Origin: Fimbriiglobus sp043785105 | GTDB lineage: Bacteria > Planctomycetota > Planctomycetia > Gemmatales > Gemmataceae | Assembly (NCBI GenBank): GCA_043785105.1 | Contig: JAYVXO010000040.1 | Coordinates: forward strand, 1-23,191 | DNA length: 23,191 bases | Direction: 5' to 3' | Shown here: one piece after another, positions 16,054 through 23,191 of the stretch | Position numbering within the stretch: position 1 is the stretch's first letter | Layout of the letters: each line of letters starts with the position of its first letter | The notes under the pieces: generated by a model | Databases searched by the model: none | Seen by the model: the letters and a program-made list of their open reading frames with translations, nothing else | What the model was told of the DNA's origin: nothing | Position numbers and translations under genes: made by a program

Positions 16054-16554
16054 AAAACGTTCTTGTTCGCACCCCTGGTTTATGACCACCGATATTTTGG
16101 CCTCGCAACCTCGGAATAATCCTGCTAAATTCCGTCCCGACGCGGCAGAAACGCTGTTCGCTGCGAAATCGCACTGGAAACTGTCGATTGACACGCTATA
16201 ATCTCAGAGACGTAACGATTGGAAGTAGACGATTGCGATTTGTACGTCCCCTTTTATCGCGCTGGGCGCGTCTCGACTTTTCCTCCCATGATGATGCAGG
16301 AAGTTGTGATTTGAAAGCGTTCTTCGAGGTTTTGTACTGCACCCGGTGGGGTTTTGGAAAGTCTGTGAGCTAACCGATTGCGTGAAAGTGTGTTTCTTCG
16401 GGTGGCAGAGTTTGCCATTCGCAAAATTTCTTGGCCTAGGACCCGAGCCGACGGTAACAACAGTCCCGCGTTTTTTCGTTGAGGGACTCTTGCATCAAAT
16501 GCCGCGGCTCGTGCTCCGACCTTTTTCGGTTTCCCATTTCTTGAGGTAAGTGTT
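16054..16554. other. upstream and leader region of rho
   Basis: This is 500 bases without a supported gene. It contains a TATAAT at 16197-16202 and roughly 350 bases of possible leader ahead of rho. A 67-codon GTG-initiated ORF (16346-16549) ends in the rho ribosome binding region but has no binding site of its own and no recognised motif. Long leaders are known to mediate autoregulation of rho in other bacteria; here that is inference. Confidence 0.45.
16174..16202 (+). promoter_or_regulatory. candidate promoter for rho
   Basis: TATAAT at 16197-16202 matches the sigma-70 minus-10 consensus exactly. The hexamer 17 bases upstream (CTGGAA) is a poor minus-35. A perfect TTGACA at 16188-16193 is only three bases from the TATAAT and cannot act with it. 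Transcription would start near 16209 and give a leader of about 346 nt. Confidence 0.3.
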
Positions 16555-18111
16555 ATGCCCGACGCCAAGAGCGTCGAAGGGTCGCCTCGACCCCCCGTCA
16601 TCCGGAAACGCATCATCCGGAAACCCGGCGAGACTGGTCCCGCTCCAACGACCCCTCCCGCCGCTGTGGCTGCTGTCCCCGTCCACGAGCCGGTTCCGAT
16701 TCCGGCTCCCGTTCAGGTTCCGCCACCGGAGCCAGTCCGCGTCGTCACGGCTCGGCAACCTGCACCAGCGCCGGCGCCCGTGCGGGTCGTCTCGATTCCC
16801 GCACCTTCGGCACCGCCTCGGCCGGTTGGTCCGGTTGTGCGACCGGAGGGGTCTCGGCTTGATGACCTGTACCGAATGCCGATGCCGAAACTGTTCCAAT
16901 TAGCGGAAAAAGAAGGCATTCACGAACACACCGGGATGAGCCGTGCTCATCTCATCGTGGGGATCGTGCGGCGGCAAATCGAACGGACGGAAGTGGTCCG
17001 TGGGTCCGGAACGCTCGAAGTCTTGCCGGACGGATACGGCTTCCTTCGCAGCGCCGCCCACAACTACCTGGCCAGCCCGGAAGACATTTACGTCTCCCCG
17101 AGCCAAATTCGCCGCATGAGCCTCCGAACAGGGCTTGTCGTCGAAGGGCCGATTCGCTTGCCGATCGAAAATCAGGACAACTTTGCCCTGATGCAGATCG
17201 AACTCGTGAACGGTCGCCGCCCGGACGAAAGTTCCGCGATCACGAACTTTGAAGACTTGACCGCCCTTCACCCGAACGCGCGCTTCCGCCTGGAAACGGC
17301 GCCGGATGAAATCTCGATGCGGATCGTCGATATCGTCACCCCGCTTGGCAAGGGCCAACGCGGGTTGATTGTCGCGCCACCCCGCACCGGGAAAACGATT
17401 CTGCTCTCCAAGATCGCCAACGCGATCATGAAGAACCACCCGGAAGCTTACGTCTTCGTGCTACTCGTCGATGAGCGGCCCGAAGAAGTCACCGAAATGC
17501 AGAGCCTTGTGCAAGGTGCAAACGCCGAAGTCGTCGCCAGTACCTTTGACGAACCGCCGGAAGAACACATTCACATTGCGGAAATCGTCCTCGAAAAAGC
17601 CAAGCGGATGGTCGAGAACAAGCGGGATGTTGTCATCCTGCTGGACTCGATCACCCGACTGGCTCGGGCACACAACACCGAAGCCCCTGGCGGCGGCAAG
17701 TTGCTGACGGGTGGTCTTGACTCCAACGCGATGCAGAAGCCGAAACGCTTCTTCGGGGCGGCCCGCAACGTCGAAGAAGGCGGTAGCCTGACGATCCTCG
17801 CTACCTGCTTGATCGACACCGGCAGCCGCATGGACGACGTGATCTTTGAAGAGTTCAAGGGAACCGGCAACAGTGAACTCCACCTCGACCGTCGCCTCGT
17901 CGAAAAGCGGGTGTACCCCGCCATCGACGTGAACCGCAGCGGCACGCGGAAGGAAGACTTGTTGCTCCACCCCGAAGAGCTACAAAAGATCACCATCCTC
18001 CGCCGAGTGCTGGCTGACATGCACCCGGTCGAAGCAATGGAACTGCTCGTCAACCGCGCGAAAAAGACCAAGAACAACGCAGAGTTCCTCATCAGCATGA
18101 ACTTGGGCTAA
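16555..18111 (+). CDS. rho: transcription termination factor Rho with Pro-rich N-terminal extension
   Basis: This is a 518-residue hexameric RNA helicase that terminates transcription and is about 100 residues longer than the E. coli protein. Residues about 10-100 are a Pro/Val/Ala-rich low-complexity segment (VPVHEPVPIPAPVQVPPPEP). The Rho N-terminal domain (LDDLYRMPMPKLFQLAEKEG) and the cold-shock-like RNA-binding domain (GTLEVLPDGYGFLRS ... DIYVSPSQIRRMSLRTG) come next. The ATPase core has PPRTGKT (275-281), VLLVDERPEEVTEM, DSITRLARAHN and the Q/R-loop region GGLDSNAMQKPKRFFGAARN. Key residues are intact. GAGG precedes the ATG and a strong terminator follows. Extended N-termini in Rho of other phyla bind RNA or drive condensation; that role here is inferred. 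Confidence 0.97.
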   Translation: MPDAKSVEGSPRPPVIRKRIIRKPGETGPAPTTPPAAVAAVPVHEPVPIPAPVQVPPPEPVRVVTARQPAPAPAPVRVVSIPAPSAPPRPVGPVVRPEGSRLDDLYRMPMPKLFQLAEKEGIHEHTGMSRAHLIVGIVRRQIERTEVVRGSGTLEVLPDGYGFLRSAAHNYLASPEDIYVSPSQIRRMSLRTGLVVEGPIRLPIENQDNFALMQIELVNGRRPDESSAITNFEDLTALHPNARFRLETAPDEISMRIVDIVTPLGKGQRGLIVAPPRTGKTILLSKIANAIMKNHPEAYVFVLLVDERPEEVTEMQSLVQGANAEVVASTFDEPPEEHIHIAEIVLEKAKRMVENKRDVVILLDSITRLARAHNTEAPGGGKLLTGGLDSNAMQKPKRFFGAARNVEEGGSLTILATCLIDTGSRMDDVIFEEFKGTGNSELHLDRRLVEKRVYPAIDVNRSGTRKEDLLLHPEELQKITILRRVLADMHPVEAMELLVNRAKKTKNNAEFLISMNLG

Positions 18112-18136
18112 GTTGGAATTTTCGACAATGCCAGAC

Positions 18137-18166
18137 AAAGCCCACGAACGATCGTTCGTGGGCTTT
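18137..18166 (+). terminator. perfect 30-bp palindromic terminator after rho
   Basis: The arm AAAGCCCACGAACGA is mirrored exactly around GATC and is followed by further T residues (T run through 18170). It begins 25 bases after the rho stop. It is the same element as at 10932-10961, except that the one difference in each arm (G to A and C to T) keeps the base pair. Confidence 0.9.
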
Positions 18167-18227
18167 TTTTGTTGCAGATGTGGTAAACTACCACCACTCA
18201 GATTCGATCTCCCTCGGAGACGTTGCC

Positions 18228-18803
18228 ATGACCGCGACCCGACCGGGCTTCACGCCGTTCCGCTTCACCCGAGAGCAGTACTATCACCTCCATAACCTCG
18301 ATTTCTTCGACGGCAAACGGGTCGAACGGCTTCGCGGGGAGATCATCGAACGTAATCGAGCCAACTGGCCACATGTTGTCTCCGCTCGCAAGTCGGGAGA
18401 GTTGCTGAACGCCATCTTTTTGAATCAAGCGTGGATTAGCTACGGCAACCCAATCCCGACCGATGACAGCGACCCGCAACCGGATGTAATGGTCGTCCCC
18501 GGTCGATTTGAGGATTACCACGACCACCCCACAACGGCCTTGCTGATCGTCGAAGTGTCGGACTCAACGCTATTCAAAGACACGACCCTGAAAGCCGAAA
18601 TCTACGCCACAGCCGGGGTGCTGGACTACTGGGTAATTGACGTGGAGAACCGGCAACTGCACGTCTTCCGCGATCCGGTATTGTTGCCGGATGTGTTGGG
18701 TGCCACGGCGTATCAGTTCCATGTCACATTCGGTGAGACGGATTCTGTCTCTCCGCTGGCGTTGCCGAATCAATCCATTCGCGTTTCGGAGATGTTGCCA
18801 TGA
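18228..18803 (+). CDS. Uma2-family (DUF820) PD-(D/E)xK nuclease-like protein, first of a tandem pair
   Basis: This is a 191-residue protein. The Uma2 fold is recognised by FDGKRVERLRGEIIER, then the catalytic series of a restriction-endonuclease-like core: Asp86 in QPDVMVV, Glu109 in LLIVEVSDST and Lys122 in LKAEIYATAGVLDYWVID. RQLHVFRDP and SPLALPNQSIRVSEMLP finish the domain. All predicted active residues are present, but the biological substrate of Uma2 proteins is not established. The start at 18228 has GGAGA upstream; the earlier in-frame start at 18180 has no such site. Its stop overlaps the next start in ATGA, so the two genes are translationally coupled. Confidence 0.87.
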   Translation: MTATRPGFTPFRFTREQYYHLHNLDFFDGKRVERLRGEIIERNRANWPHVVSARKSGELLNAIFLNQAWISYGNPIPTDDSDPQPDVMVVPGRFEDYHDHPTTALLIVEVSDSTLFKDTTLKAEIYATAGVLDYWVIDVENRQLHVFRDPVLLPDVLGATAYQFHVTFGETDSVSPLALPNQSIRVSEMLP

Positions 18804-19411
18804 GTCCACTACCTCACGGACCATTGACTCGCACGCCGCCTCCATCCTGTGCGCCGAAGCCATTCCTGTGGACGGTGAAGCCGTTTCACCATTTGGGCGA
18901 TCTCGGGTGGTTTGAGGGCCGCCGTGCCAGTTTGATAAACGGGATCATTATCGAAGAAGGAATGATGACCCCGCCGCATGCGGTAGCGATTGAACTCACC
19001 ATGGATGCCATGTGGACCACGTTTGGTACGGGTCGGCGAATCCTGTGTCAGTTACCGTTGGTTTTCGACGATTTCAATTCTCCGCAACCTGACATCGCCG
19101 TCATTCGTGGGACGGCGCGAGGCGCGATCGAGCACCCGACGACGGCGGAACTCGTGATCGAGATTGCGGATAGTTCGCTAAACTACGACACGACGGTGAA
19201 GGCGGAGTTGTACGCCACGGCGGGGATTCCGGAGTACTGGGTTGTGGACCTGGAAGGCCGACAGTTGCACGTCTTCCGCGATCCGGTGGCGTTGCCAAAA
19301 GGGTTGGGCGCGACGGCTTATCAATCACACACGACATTGGCTGCGACCGATTCGGTTTCTCCACTGGCTGTGCCGGGTCAGTCCATCCGTGTTGCGGACT
19401 TGTTACCTTAG
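18800..19411 (+). CDS. Uma2-family (DUF820) PD-(D/E)xK nuclease-like protein, second of a tandem pair
   Basis: This 203-residue paralogue of the gene before it overlaps that gene by four bases. It has Asp98 in QPDIAVI, Glu121 in ELVIEIADSS and Lys134 in TVKAELYATAGIPEYWVVD, followed by the same RQLHVFRDP and SPLAVPGQSIRVADLLP ending. DNA identity is high around the HVFRDP codons, as expected of a tandem duplication with later divergence; the N-terminal 30 residues (TPPPSCAPKPFLWTVKPFH) are unlike the first copy. Both copies keep the catalytic residues. A paired or heteromeric function is possible but not shown. The M32 peptidase gene follows 17 bases later in the same direction. Confidence 0.87.
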   Translation: MSPLPHGPLTRTPPPSCAPKPFLWTVKPFHHLGDLGWFEGRRASLINGIIIEEGMMTPPHAVAIELTMDAMWTTFGTGRRILCQLPLVFDDFNSPQPDIAVIRGTARGAIEHPTTAELVIEIADSSLNYDTTVKAELYATAGIPEYWVVDLEGRQLHVFRDPVALPKGLGATAYQSHTTLAATDSVSPLAVPGQSIRVADLLP

Positions 19412-19428
19412 AAATGAGATCACGATTC

Positions 19429-20949
19429 ATGACACCTTCGGACGCTTACGTGGAACTGGTGCGGCGATCGAAAGAGGTTGCGGTATTGCAATCTTGCTCG
19501 TCAGTGTTGGGGTGGGACCAACAGACGTACATGCCGAAAGCGGGGGCGGGGTTTCGCGGCGATCAGTTGTCGCTGATTGCATCACTGAGCCATGAGAAAG
19601 CCACCGATCCGAAAATCGGCGAACTGCTCGCGGTCGTCGAAGGGTCGTCGGTGATCGCGGACGCCGAGTCCGTGGAAGCGGCGAACGTGCGCGAGTTGCG
19701 GCACGGCTACGACCGGGTGACGAAGCTACCGAAGCGGTTGGTCGAAGAGTTGGCGAAGGTCACATCACAGGCCCACGAAGCGTGGGTGGAAGCGCGGAGT
19801 AAGAGCCACTTTGCGACGTTTCAGCCGTTGTTGGAGAAGGTCGTTTCACTGAAGCGGGAGGAAGCGAGCGCGGTCGGCTACGCCGATCACCCTTACGATG
19901 CGCTGCTCGATGAGTACGAACCGGGCGCCACGTCCGCCGAGATTCGCCAAGTGTTTGCGGGGTTGTCGAAGGAACTCGTCCCGTTAATTCAAGCCGTTGC
20001 GGACTCGGGGAAAAAGCCGAAGCCGGGCGTCTTGGAACGCGACTACCCCGTTGACCGCCAGAAGTGGTTCGCCGAGTCCGCTGCAATTGCGATGGGCTTC
20101 AACTTCCAAGCCGGGCGGTTGGACACCACCGCTCACCCGTTCTGCTCCCCGTTCGGTCCGGGCGATTGCCGGTTGACGACGCGCTACAACCCGCGCTGTT
20201 TCAACGACTCCTTCTTCGGCGTGATGCACGAAGCCGGGCACGGGATTTACGAACAGAATCTGCCCGTGGCCCACTACGGCACGCCGTGCGGGTCGCACTG
20301 CTCGCTGGGGATTCACGAATCGCAGTCGCGGTTGTGGGAGAACCAAGTCGGGCGCGGCAAGCCGTTCTGGCAGCACTTCTTCCCCCGGCTAAAGCAAGCC
20401 TTCCCCGCGATTCTCGATGATGTCTCGCCGGACGATTTCGACTTTGCGATTAACGAAGTGAAGCCGTCGTTCATCCGCGTCGAATCGGACGAAGCCACTT
20501 ACAACTTGCACGTCGTGTTGCGGTTTGAACTCGAACTCGACCTGATGAGCGGCAATCTACAAGTGGCCGATTTACCGACAGCCTGGAACGAACGCGCCAA
20601 GAAACTCCTGGGGCTGACCGTTCCGAGTGACCGCGAGGGGTGCTTACAAGATGTCCACTGGAGTTTCGGGGGCATCGGCTATTTCCCCACTTATACGCTC
20701 GGCAATCTCTACGCTGCCCAGTTCATGGACGCCGTCAAGCGCGATGTCGGGGCGGATTCGCTGGCAGAGCAATTCAGCCACGGCGATTTCACCGCGTTGA
20801 AATCGTGGCTCGTGTCCCACATTCACACCCACGGTCGGCGGTTCCGCGCCGGTGAACTTTGTCGTCGGGCGACCGGGAATGCACTCACCCCGGCACCGTT
20901 CGTGGCATACTTAAAAGAAAAACTCTGCGGGTTGTATGGAGTGTGCTAG
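19429..20949 (+). CDS. Taq-type thermostable metallocarboxypeptidase (peptidase M32)
   Basis: This is a 506-residue zinc carboxypeptidase that removes C-terminal residues from peptides in the cytoplasm. The N-terminus has the family pattern LGWDQQTYMPKAGAGFRGDQ. The zinc motif HEAGH lies at about residues 267-271 (FGVMHEAGHGIYEQNLP), with the second conserved HESQSRLWEN at about 296. Further motifs are THPFCSPF-like AHPFCSPFGPGDCRLTTRY, IRVESDEATYNLHVVLRFELE and the closing GYFPTYTLGNLYAAQF. The length is normal. An in-frame ATG at 19414 is also possible; I prefer 19429 (MTPSDAYVELVRRS), which fits where the family usually begins. No signal peptide is present. Confidence 0.93.
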   Translation: MTPSDAYVELVRRSKEVAVLQSCSSVLGWDQQTYMPKAGAGFRGDQLSLIASLSHEKATDPKIGELLAVVEGSSVIADAESVEAANVRELRHGYDRVTKLPKRLVEELAKVTSQAHEAWVEARSKSHFATFQPLLEKVVSLKREEASAVGYADHPYDALLDEYEPGATSAEIRQVFAGLSKELVPLIQAVADSGKKPKPGVLERDYPVDRQKWFAESAAIAMGFNFQAGRLDTTAHPFCSPFGPGDCRLTTRYNPRCFNDSFFGVMHEAGHGIYEQNLPVAHYGTPCGSHCSLGIHESQSRLWENQVGRGKPFWQHFFPRLKQAFPAILDDVSPDDFDFAINEVKPSFIRVESDEATYNLHVVLRFELELDLMSGNLQVADLPTAWNERAKKLLGLTVPSDREGCLQDVHWSFGGIGYFPTYTLGNLYAAQFMDAVKRDVGADSLAEQFSHGDFTALKSWLVSHIHTHGRRFRAGELCRRATGNALTPAPFVAYLKEKLCGLYGVC

Positions 20950-21199
20950 GGTTGTGTGGCGATTTGGGATCGTGCGTAGCGGCACGGATCGGGTTGATTC
21001 AGGTTCGGCATGAAGTCAATCGTCGGCGCAGAAAATGCTGGTATGTCTATTGGAAAGAACGGACCGAACCCCCGATCGACTTGTCTCAAAATAGTGCCGG
21101 TAAATAGCGGTTTTAGCGACCCCTTCCCGCGCTAACCGTTGTGACGTGGGGTTTACACCCCATACAAACTGTTAACACCGCGAAACAGACCACGAAGCC

Positions 21200-22198
21200 A
21201 TGAACGAAATTCCCCGACAGGATGATCCCCTTGATGTCGAAGAAATGGACGTCATGGAGACAATCCGCACACAGGCTGGGGAAACCGAGTGGATTGGTCA
21301 CCCGAGCCGACCCACGTTTGAAGCCGACGATTCCCACGACAACAACACCCCGCCCCCCAACGTTCCGAACCCCGAAACCGGCGACCGCATCGGGCCGTAT
21401 GTCCTGGGCGAAAAACTCGGGAGCGGGGTTTCGTGTTTCGTCTATCGCGGTTGGGACGAACAAAACGAATGCCCCGTGGCGATGAAAATCGTCAACTGGG
21501 CGAACGTCTACGACCGTGCCGCCGCGATGAAGCAGATGCGCACCGAGGCCGCTGCCCTGGCCCGTGTCAAGCACCCCCGTGTGGTCCGGTTCATTGATTT
21601 TGGCTTCGACCCGCGCTGGCCGTACATCGTGACGGAGTTTGTCGAAGGTCGCCCGATGGGGGAACTGCTTCGTGGCGGCGGGGCACTGCCGTTGGAGTGG
21701 GCCGTTTACCTGATTTCGCAGGTCGTCGATGGCCTGGGTGCCGTGTGGCGTGCGGGTCTGGTTCACCGCGACATTAAGCCGGACAACGTTCTCGTCGGCC
21801 CCAATGGCGTGGCCAAACTGATCGACTTCGGGCTAGCCAAAGCCCCCGTGGTCCGCAACGCGCCGCCGACCGGCCCCGAACTCGCCGGCACCGCCGCGTA
21901 CCTCGCACCCGAACAGGCGCGCGATGCGTCCATCGTGGACTTCCGCGCCGACATCTATTCCCTCGGCGTGACGTTCTACGAAGCCCTAACGGGTCGCCTC
22001 CCCTTCGAGAGCCGCAACCGGATGCAGGTGATTTTCCAACACATCAACACGCCCCCCGTCCCCCCGATCGACCGACTCCCGACCATCCCACAAATCATCT
22101 CCGATATGTGCCTGTGGATGCTCGCCAAGAACCCCGACGAACGCCCCCAAAGCTACGACGAACTCCGCCAATCGTTCGACACCGTCACCGGCACGTAA
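21200..22198 (+). CDS. Hanks-type serine/threonine protein kinase
   Basis: This is a 332-residue kinase with an acidic N-terminal tail (about 1-65) and a complete catalytic domain. Gly-rich loop LGSGVSCFV begins at 73, Lys96 lies in VAMK, a catalytic loop HRDIKPDN starts at 189, DFG is at 209-211, APEQ marks the activation segment, and DIYSLGVTFYEALTGRLPF and RPQSYDELRQSF complete the C lobe. It would phosphorylate Ser/Thr of proteins in the cytoplasm. Unlike many planctomycete kinases it has no membrane helix and no WD40, PASTA or TPR sensor, so signal input must come from partners or the N-tail. The last 85 bases (22117-22201, including the stop) recur exactly at 23079-23163. Confidence 0.95.
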   Translation: MNEIPRQDDPLDVEEMDVMETIRTQAGETEWIGHPSRPTFEADDSHDNNTPPPNVPNPETGDRIGPYVLGEKLGSGVSCFVYRGWDEQNECPVAMKIVNWANVYDRAAAMKQMRTEAAALARVKHPRVVRFIDFGFDPRWPYIVTEFVEGRPMGELLRGGGALPLEWAVYLISQVVDGLGAVWRAGLVHRDIKPDNVLVGPNGVAKLIDFGLAKAPVVRNAPPTGPELAGTAAYLAPEQARDASIVDFRADIYSLGVTFYEALTGRLPFESRNRMQVIFQHINTPPVPPIDRLPTIPQIISDMCLWMLAKNPDERPQSYDELRQSFDTVTGT

Positions 22199-22201
22199 AC
22201 C
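22117..22201 (+). repeat. 85-bp direct repeat, copy 1 (kinase 3' end)
   Basis: The stretch from GATGCTCGCCAAGAAC through the kinase TAA and the following ACC is identical at all 85 positions to 23079-23163. The flanking bases differ on both sides. The two copies enclose about 0.88 kb. Confidence 0.97.
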
Positions 22202-22212
22202 TGTGAAGAATT

Positions 22213-22287
22213 TTCACCACAGAGACTCAGAGACACAGAGAAATCCATTCAGATTGGCCTTGGATTGCTCTGCGTGTCTGTGGTGAA
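22213..22287. repeat. ACCACAGAG inverted repeat, full copy
   Basis: The left arm TTCACCACAGAGACTCAGAG is answered by a right arm ending TCTGTGGTGAA. The loop region has CAGAGAAATCCATTCAGATTGG, shared almost exactly with the half copy at 268-303. It starts 15 bases after the kinase stop codon. Confidence 0.75.
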
Positions 22288-22327
22288 CATTGGTTTTTCG
22301 AGGCCCAGAGAATTTGGTTACACCCAA

Positions 22328-22662
22328 GCCGGCGGGTAGGCGTCACGAAAGTTGGTAGAAAGTTTGTTCACGACACGGGCGATCGTTGTGACTTCAGGCT
22401 GAAAGCCTGGGAGCACCCAGCCCAGGGCGAGGAGGCTTGGCGACGACGCCCTGGGTAGTCGCGTAAAAATTCTTCAGCCTGAAGGGCTGACAGCGATCGC
22501 ACTTGGCTCGCAACCTTTCAGGCTGCTCCTGGGTTGGGGTCGTGAACCCAGGGCGTCGCCGCAGCGGTTCGCCCTGGGCTAAGTTCTCCCAGGCTTTCAG
22601 CCTGAAAACCGAGCGATTCGTACCAAAAACTCTACCAACAAATTTGACGCTTACACCCCGGC
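22328..22662. mobile_element. 335-bp long inverted-repeat (MITE-like) element next to the truncated toxin
   Basis: The two ends are inverted relatives. An outer part (GCCGGCGGGTAGGCGTCA against GCCGGGGTGTAAGCGTCA) begins about 45 bases at roughly 70 percent match. A perfectly mirrored 21-bp core follows at 22393-22413 and 22586-22606 (TTCAGGCTGAAAGCCTGGGA and its complement), then mirrored AGCCCAGGGCGA and GACGCCCTGGG blocks. It contains further small hairpins and no ORF I can support. The right end coincides with the point where the toxin reading frame departs from its family. No target-site duplication is apparent, so transposition is inferred only. Confidence 0.55.
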
Positions 22663-22812
22663 CGACCAGTACGCGCCGATCCGCTTGAGCCGCAGCGATG
22701 GGTGGTTTAAGTCCGCTTGGAGCAGTCGGAAGTTCTTGTCCGCCAGTTCCCGCACGGCGTCTGGCAATTGGCGGTACCAGTACCAGAACTCCGGAGTGGC
22801 GAAGTGATTCAT
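22651..22812 (-). pseudogene. truncated RelE/ParE-family toxin
   Basis: This is a 53-residue reading frame: MNHFATPEFWYWYRQLPDAV, then RELADKNFRLLQADLNHPSLRLKRIGAYWS, then AGV and TAA. The start and middle match the planctomycete/cyanobacterial RelE-like toxins that run to about 80-90 residues. After YWS, where family members continue with strands carrying the conserved RAL-like core and a final helix, the frame ends within three codons inside the inverted-repeat element. The missing part is not found on the far side of that element. The ATG overlaps the antitoxin TGA in ATGA. The toxin is probably inactive, since the C-terminal strands are needed for the fold. Confidence 0.75.
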
Positions 22813-23006
22813 AGCGGCGTGCAGCGTCCGGCTTCAAACTCGATGTCGGCTTGGCGCCCAACTTCGTCTAAACGCCCAGCCAGAACATCGGCCTCAATCT
22901 GACGATCCCAGGCGTGAGCCAAATACTCCTCGAACCATTGCGTGAACGCCGTCAAATCGGTCGGCGCCAAGCGAGCCACGGCAGTTTCCAGTTCTTGCAG
23001 ACTCAT
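22809..23006 (-). CDS. antitoxin-like protein paired with the truncated toxin
   Basis: This is a 65-residue protein: MSLQELETAVARLAPTDLTA, a helical FTQWFEEYLAHAWDRQIEAD, then VLAGRLDEVGRQADIEFEAG and RCTPL. This small all-helical type is commonly found directly upstream of RelE-like toxins. The start at 23006 has GGAGGG six bases upstream on the minus strand; the longer in-frame start at 23048 does not. It overlaps the toxin by four bases. A short inverted repeat (TCACC-CGTTA-GGTGA, about 23045-23059) upstream could be an operator for autoregulation, which is speculative. The antitoxin is intact although its partner is broken. Confidence 0.75.
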   Translation of the reverse strand: MSLQELETAVARLAPTDLTAFTQWFEEYLAHAWDRQIEADVLAGRLDEVGRQADIEFEAGRCTPL

Positions 23007-23078
23007 TGTTCCCTCCGATAAATAGGTTGTACCAGTATCCCAGATCACCCGTTAGGTGACAAGGCATTGCAGGTCGTT

Positions 23079-23163
23079 GATGCTCGCCAAGAACCCCGAC
23101 GAACGCCCCCAAAGCTACGACGAACTCCGCCAATCGTTCGACACCGTCACCGGCACGTAAACC
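23079..23163 (+). pseudogene. 85-bp direct repeat, copy 2 (isolated kinase 3' fragment)
   Basis: This exact copy of 22117-22201 encodes MLAKNPDERPQSYDELRQSF and the remaining kinase tail up to TAA. No other part of the kinase precedes it: the bases 5' of it belong to the upstream region of the antitoxin. It is a gene fragment, not a gene. Confidence 0.93.
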
Positions 23164-23191
23164 GATACACAAACGTAACGGCGTCGGCGAT

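Noticed and set aside
16188..16202. TTGACA and TATAAT as one promoter
   Set aside because: Both hexamers match consensus but are three bases apart, so they cannot form a joint sigma-70 promoter.
16346..16549. 67-codon ORF ending in the rho ribosome binding region, as a leader peptide
   Set aside because: It starts with GTG without a binding site and has no regulatory codon run or recognised motif. Its stop position near rho is suggestive but not enough.
20950..21107. Possible remnant of a small protein ending KCWYVYWKERTEPP and so on
   Set aside because: The WYVYWKE string hints at a known small-protein motif, but there is no start codon with a binding site and the frame runs back into the carboxypeptidase gene; too weak to call.

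Overview
The window looks like a chromosomal segment of a planctomycete, most likely of the Gemmataceae type. The evidence is a PEP-CTERM beta-helix protein, an RTX-repeat protein with the planctomycetal N-terminal LEDR-TNP motif in place of a usual signal peptide, a PQQ-like propeller protein, a tandem pair of Uma2 nucleases, a Hanks-type kinase, type II toxin-antitoxin modules and abundant hairpin-forming intergenic repeats. Lineage is inferred from gene content only.

Layout. Positions 1-92 may hold the 3' end of a gene; 93-1084 has no gene I can support. 1085-4381 carries two large extracellular proteins (PEP-CTERM beta-helix, then RTX), each followed by a hairpin. 4427-4944 is a minus-strand antitoxin/RelE-ParE toxin pair. 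5168-6472 is a secreted PQQ-propeller protein, followed by tRNA-Ala(GGC) and its terminator. 6995-8470 is a secreted carboxypeptidase-regulatory-like protein whose frame is interrupted by one in-frame TGA, with a perfect hairpin just downstream. 8479-9336 is a minus-strand family 2 glycosyltransferase. 9603-10925 is hflX, which appears to start at ATC. 10978-13786 is a minus-strand pair, a Gly-rich lipoprotein and a DUF11-type protein, that share a domain. 13787-14577 is packed with hairpin repeats. 14578-18111 holds dnaB and, after a long leader, rho. 18228-20949 holds two overlapping uma2 genes and a Taq-type (M32) carboxypeptidase. 21200-22198 is a serine/threonine kinase. 22199-23191 is a rearranged patch: an inverted-repeat element, an antitoxin with a truncated toxin, and an exact 85-bp second copy of the kinase 3' end.

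The core genes (dnaB, rho, hflX, tRNA) are housekeeping. The rest is envelope/extracellular and accessory. I see no single operon uniting the window. The features most worth checking are the possible selenocysteine UGA at 7154, the apparent AUC start of hflX, the C9 tract just upstream of the PEP-CTERM sorting signal, and the duplicated kinase tail bracketing a broken toxin-antitoxin module.
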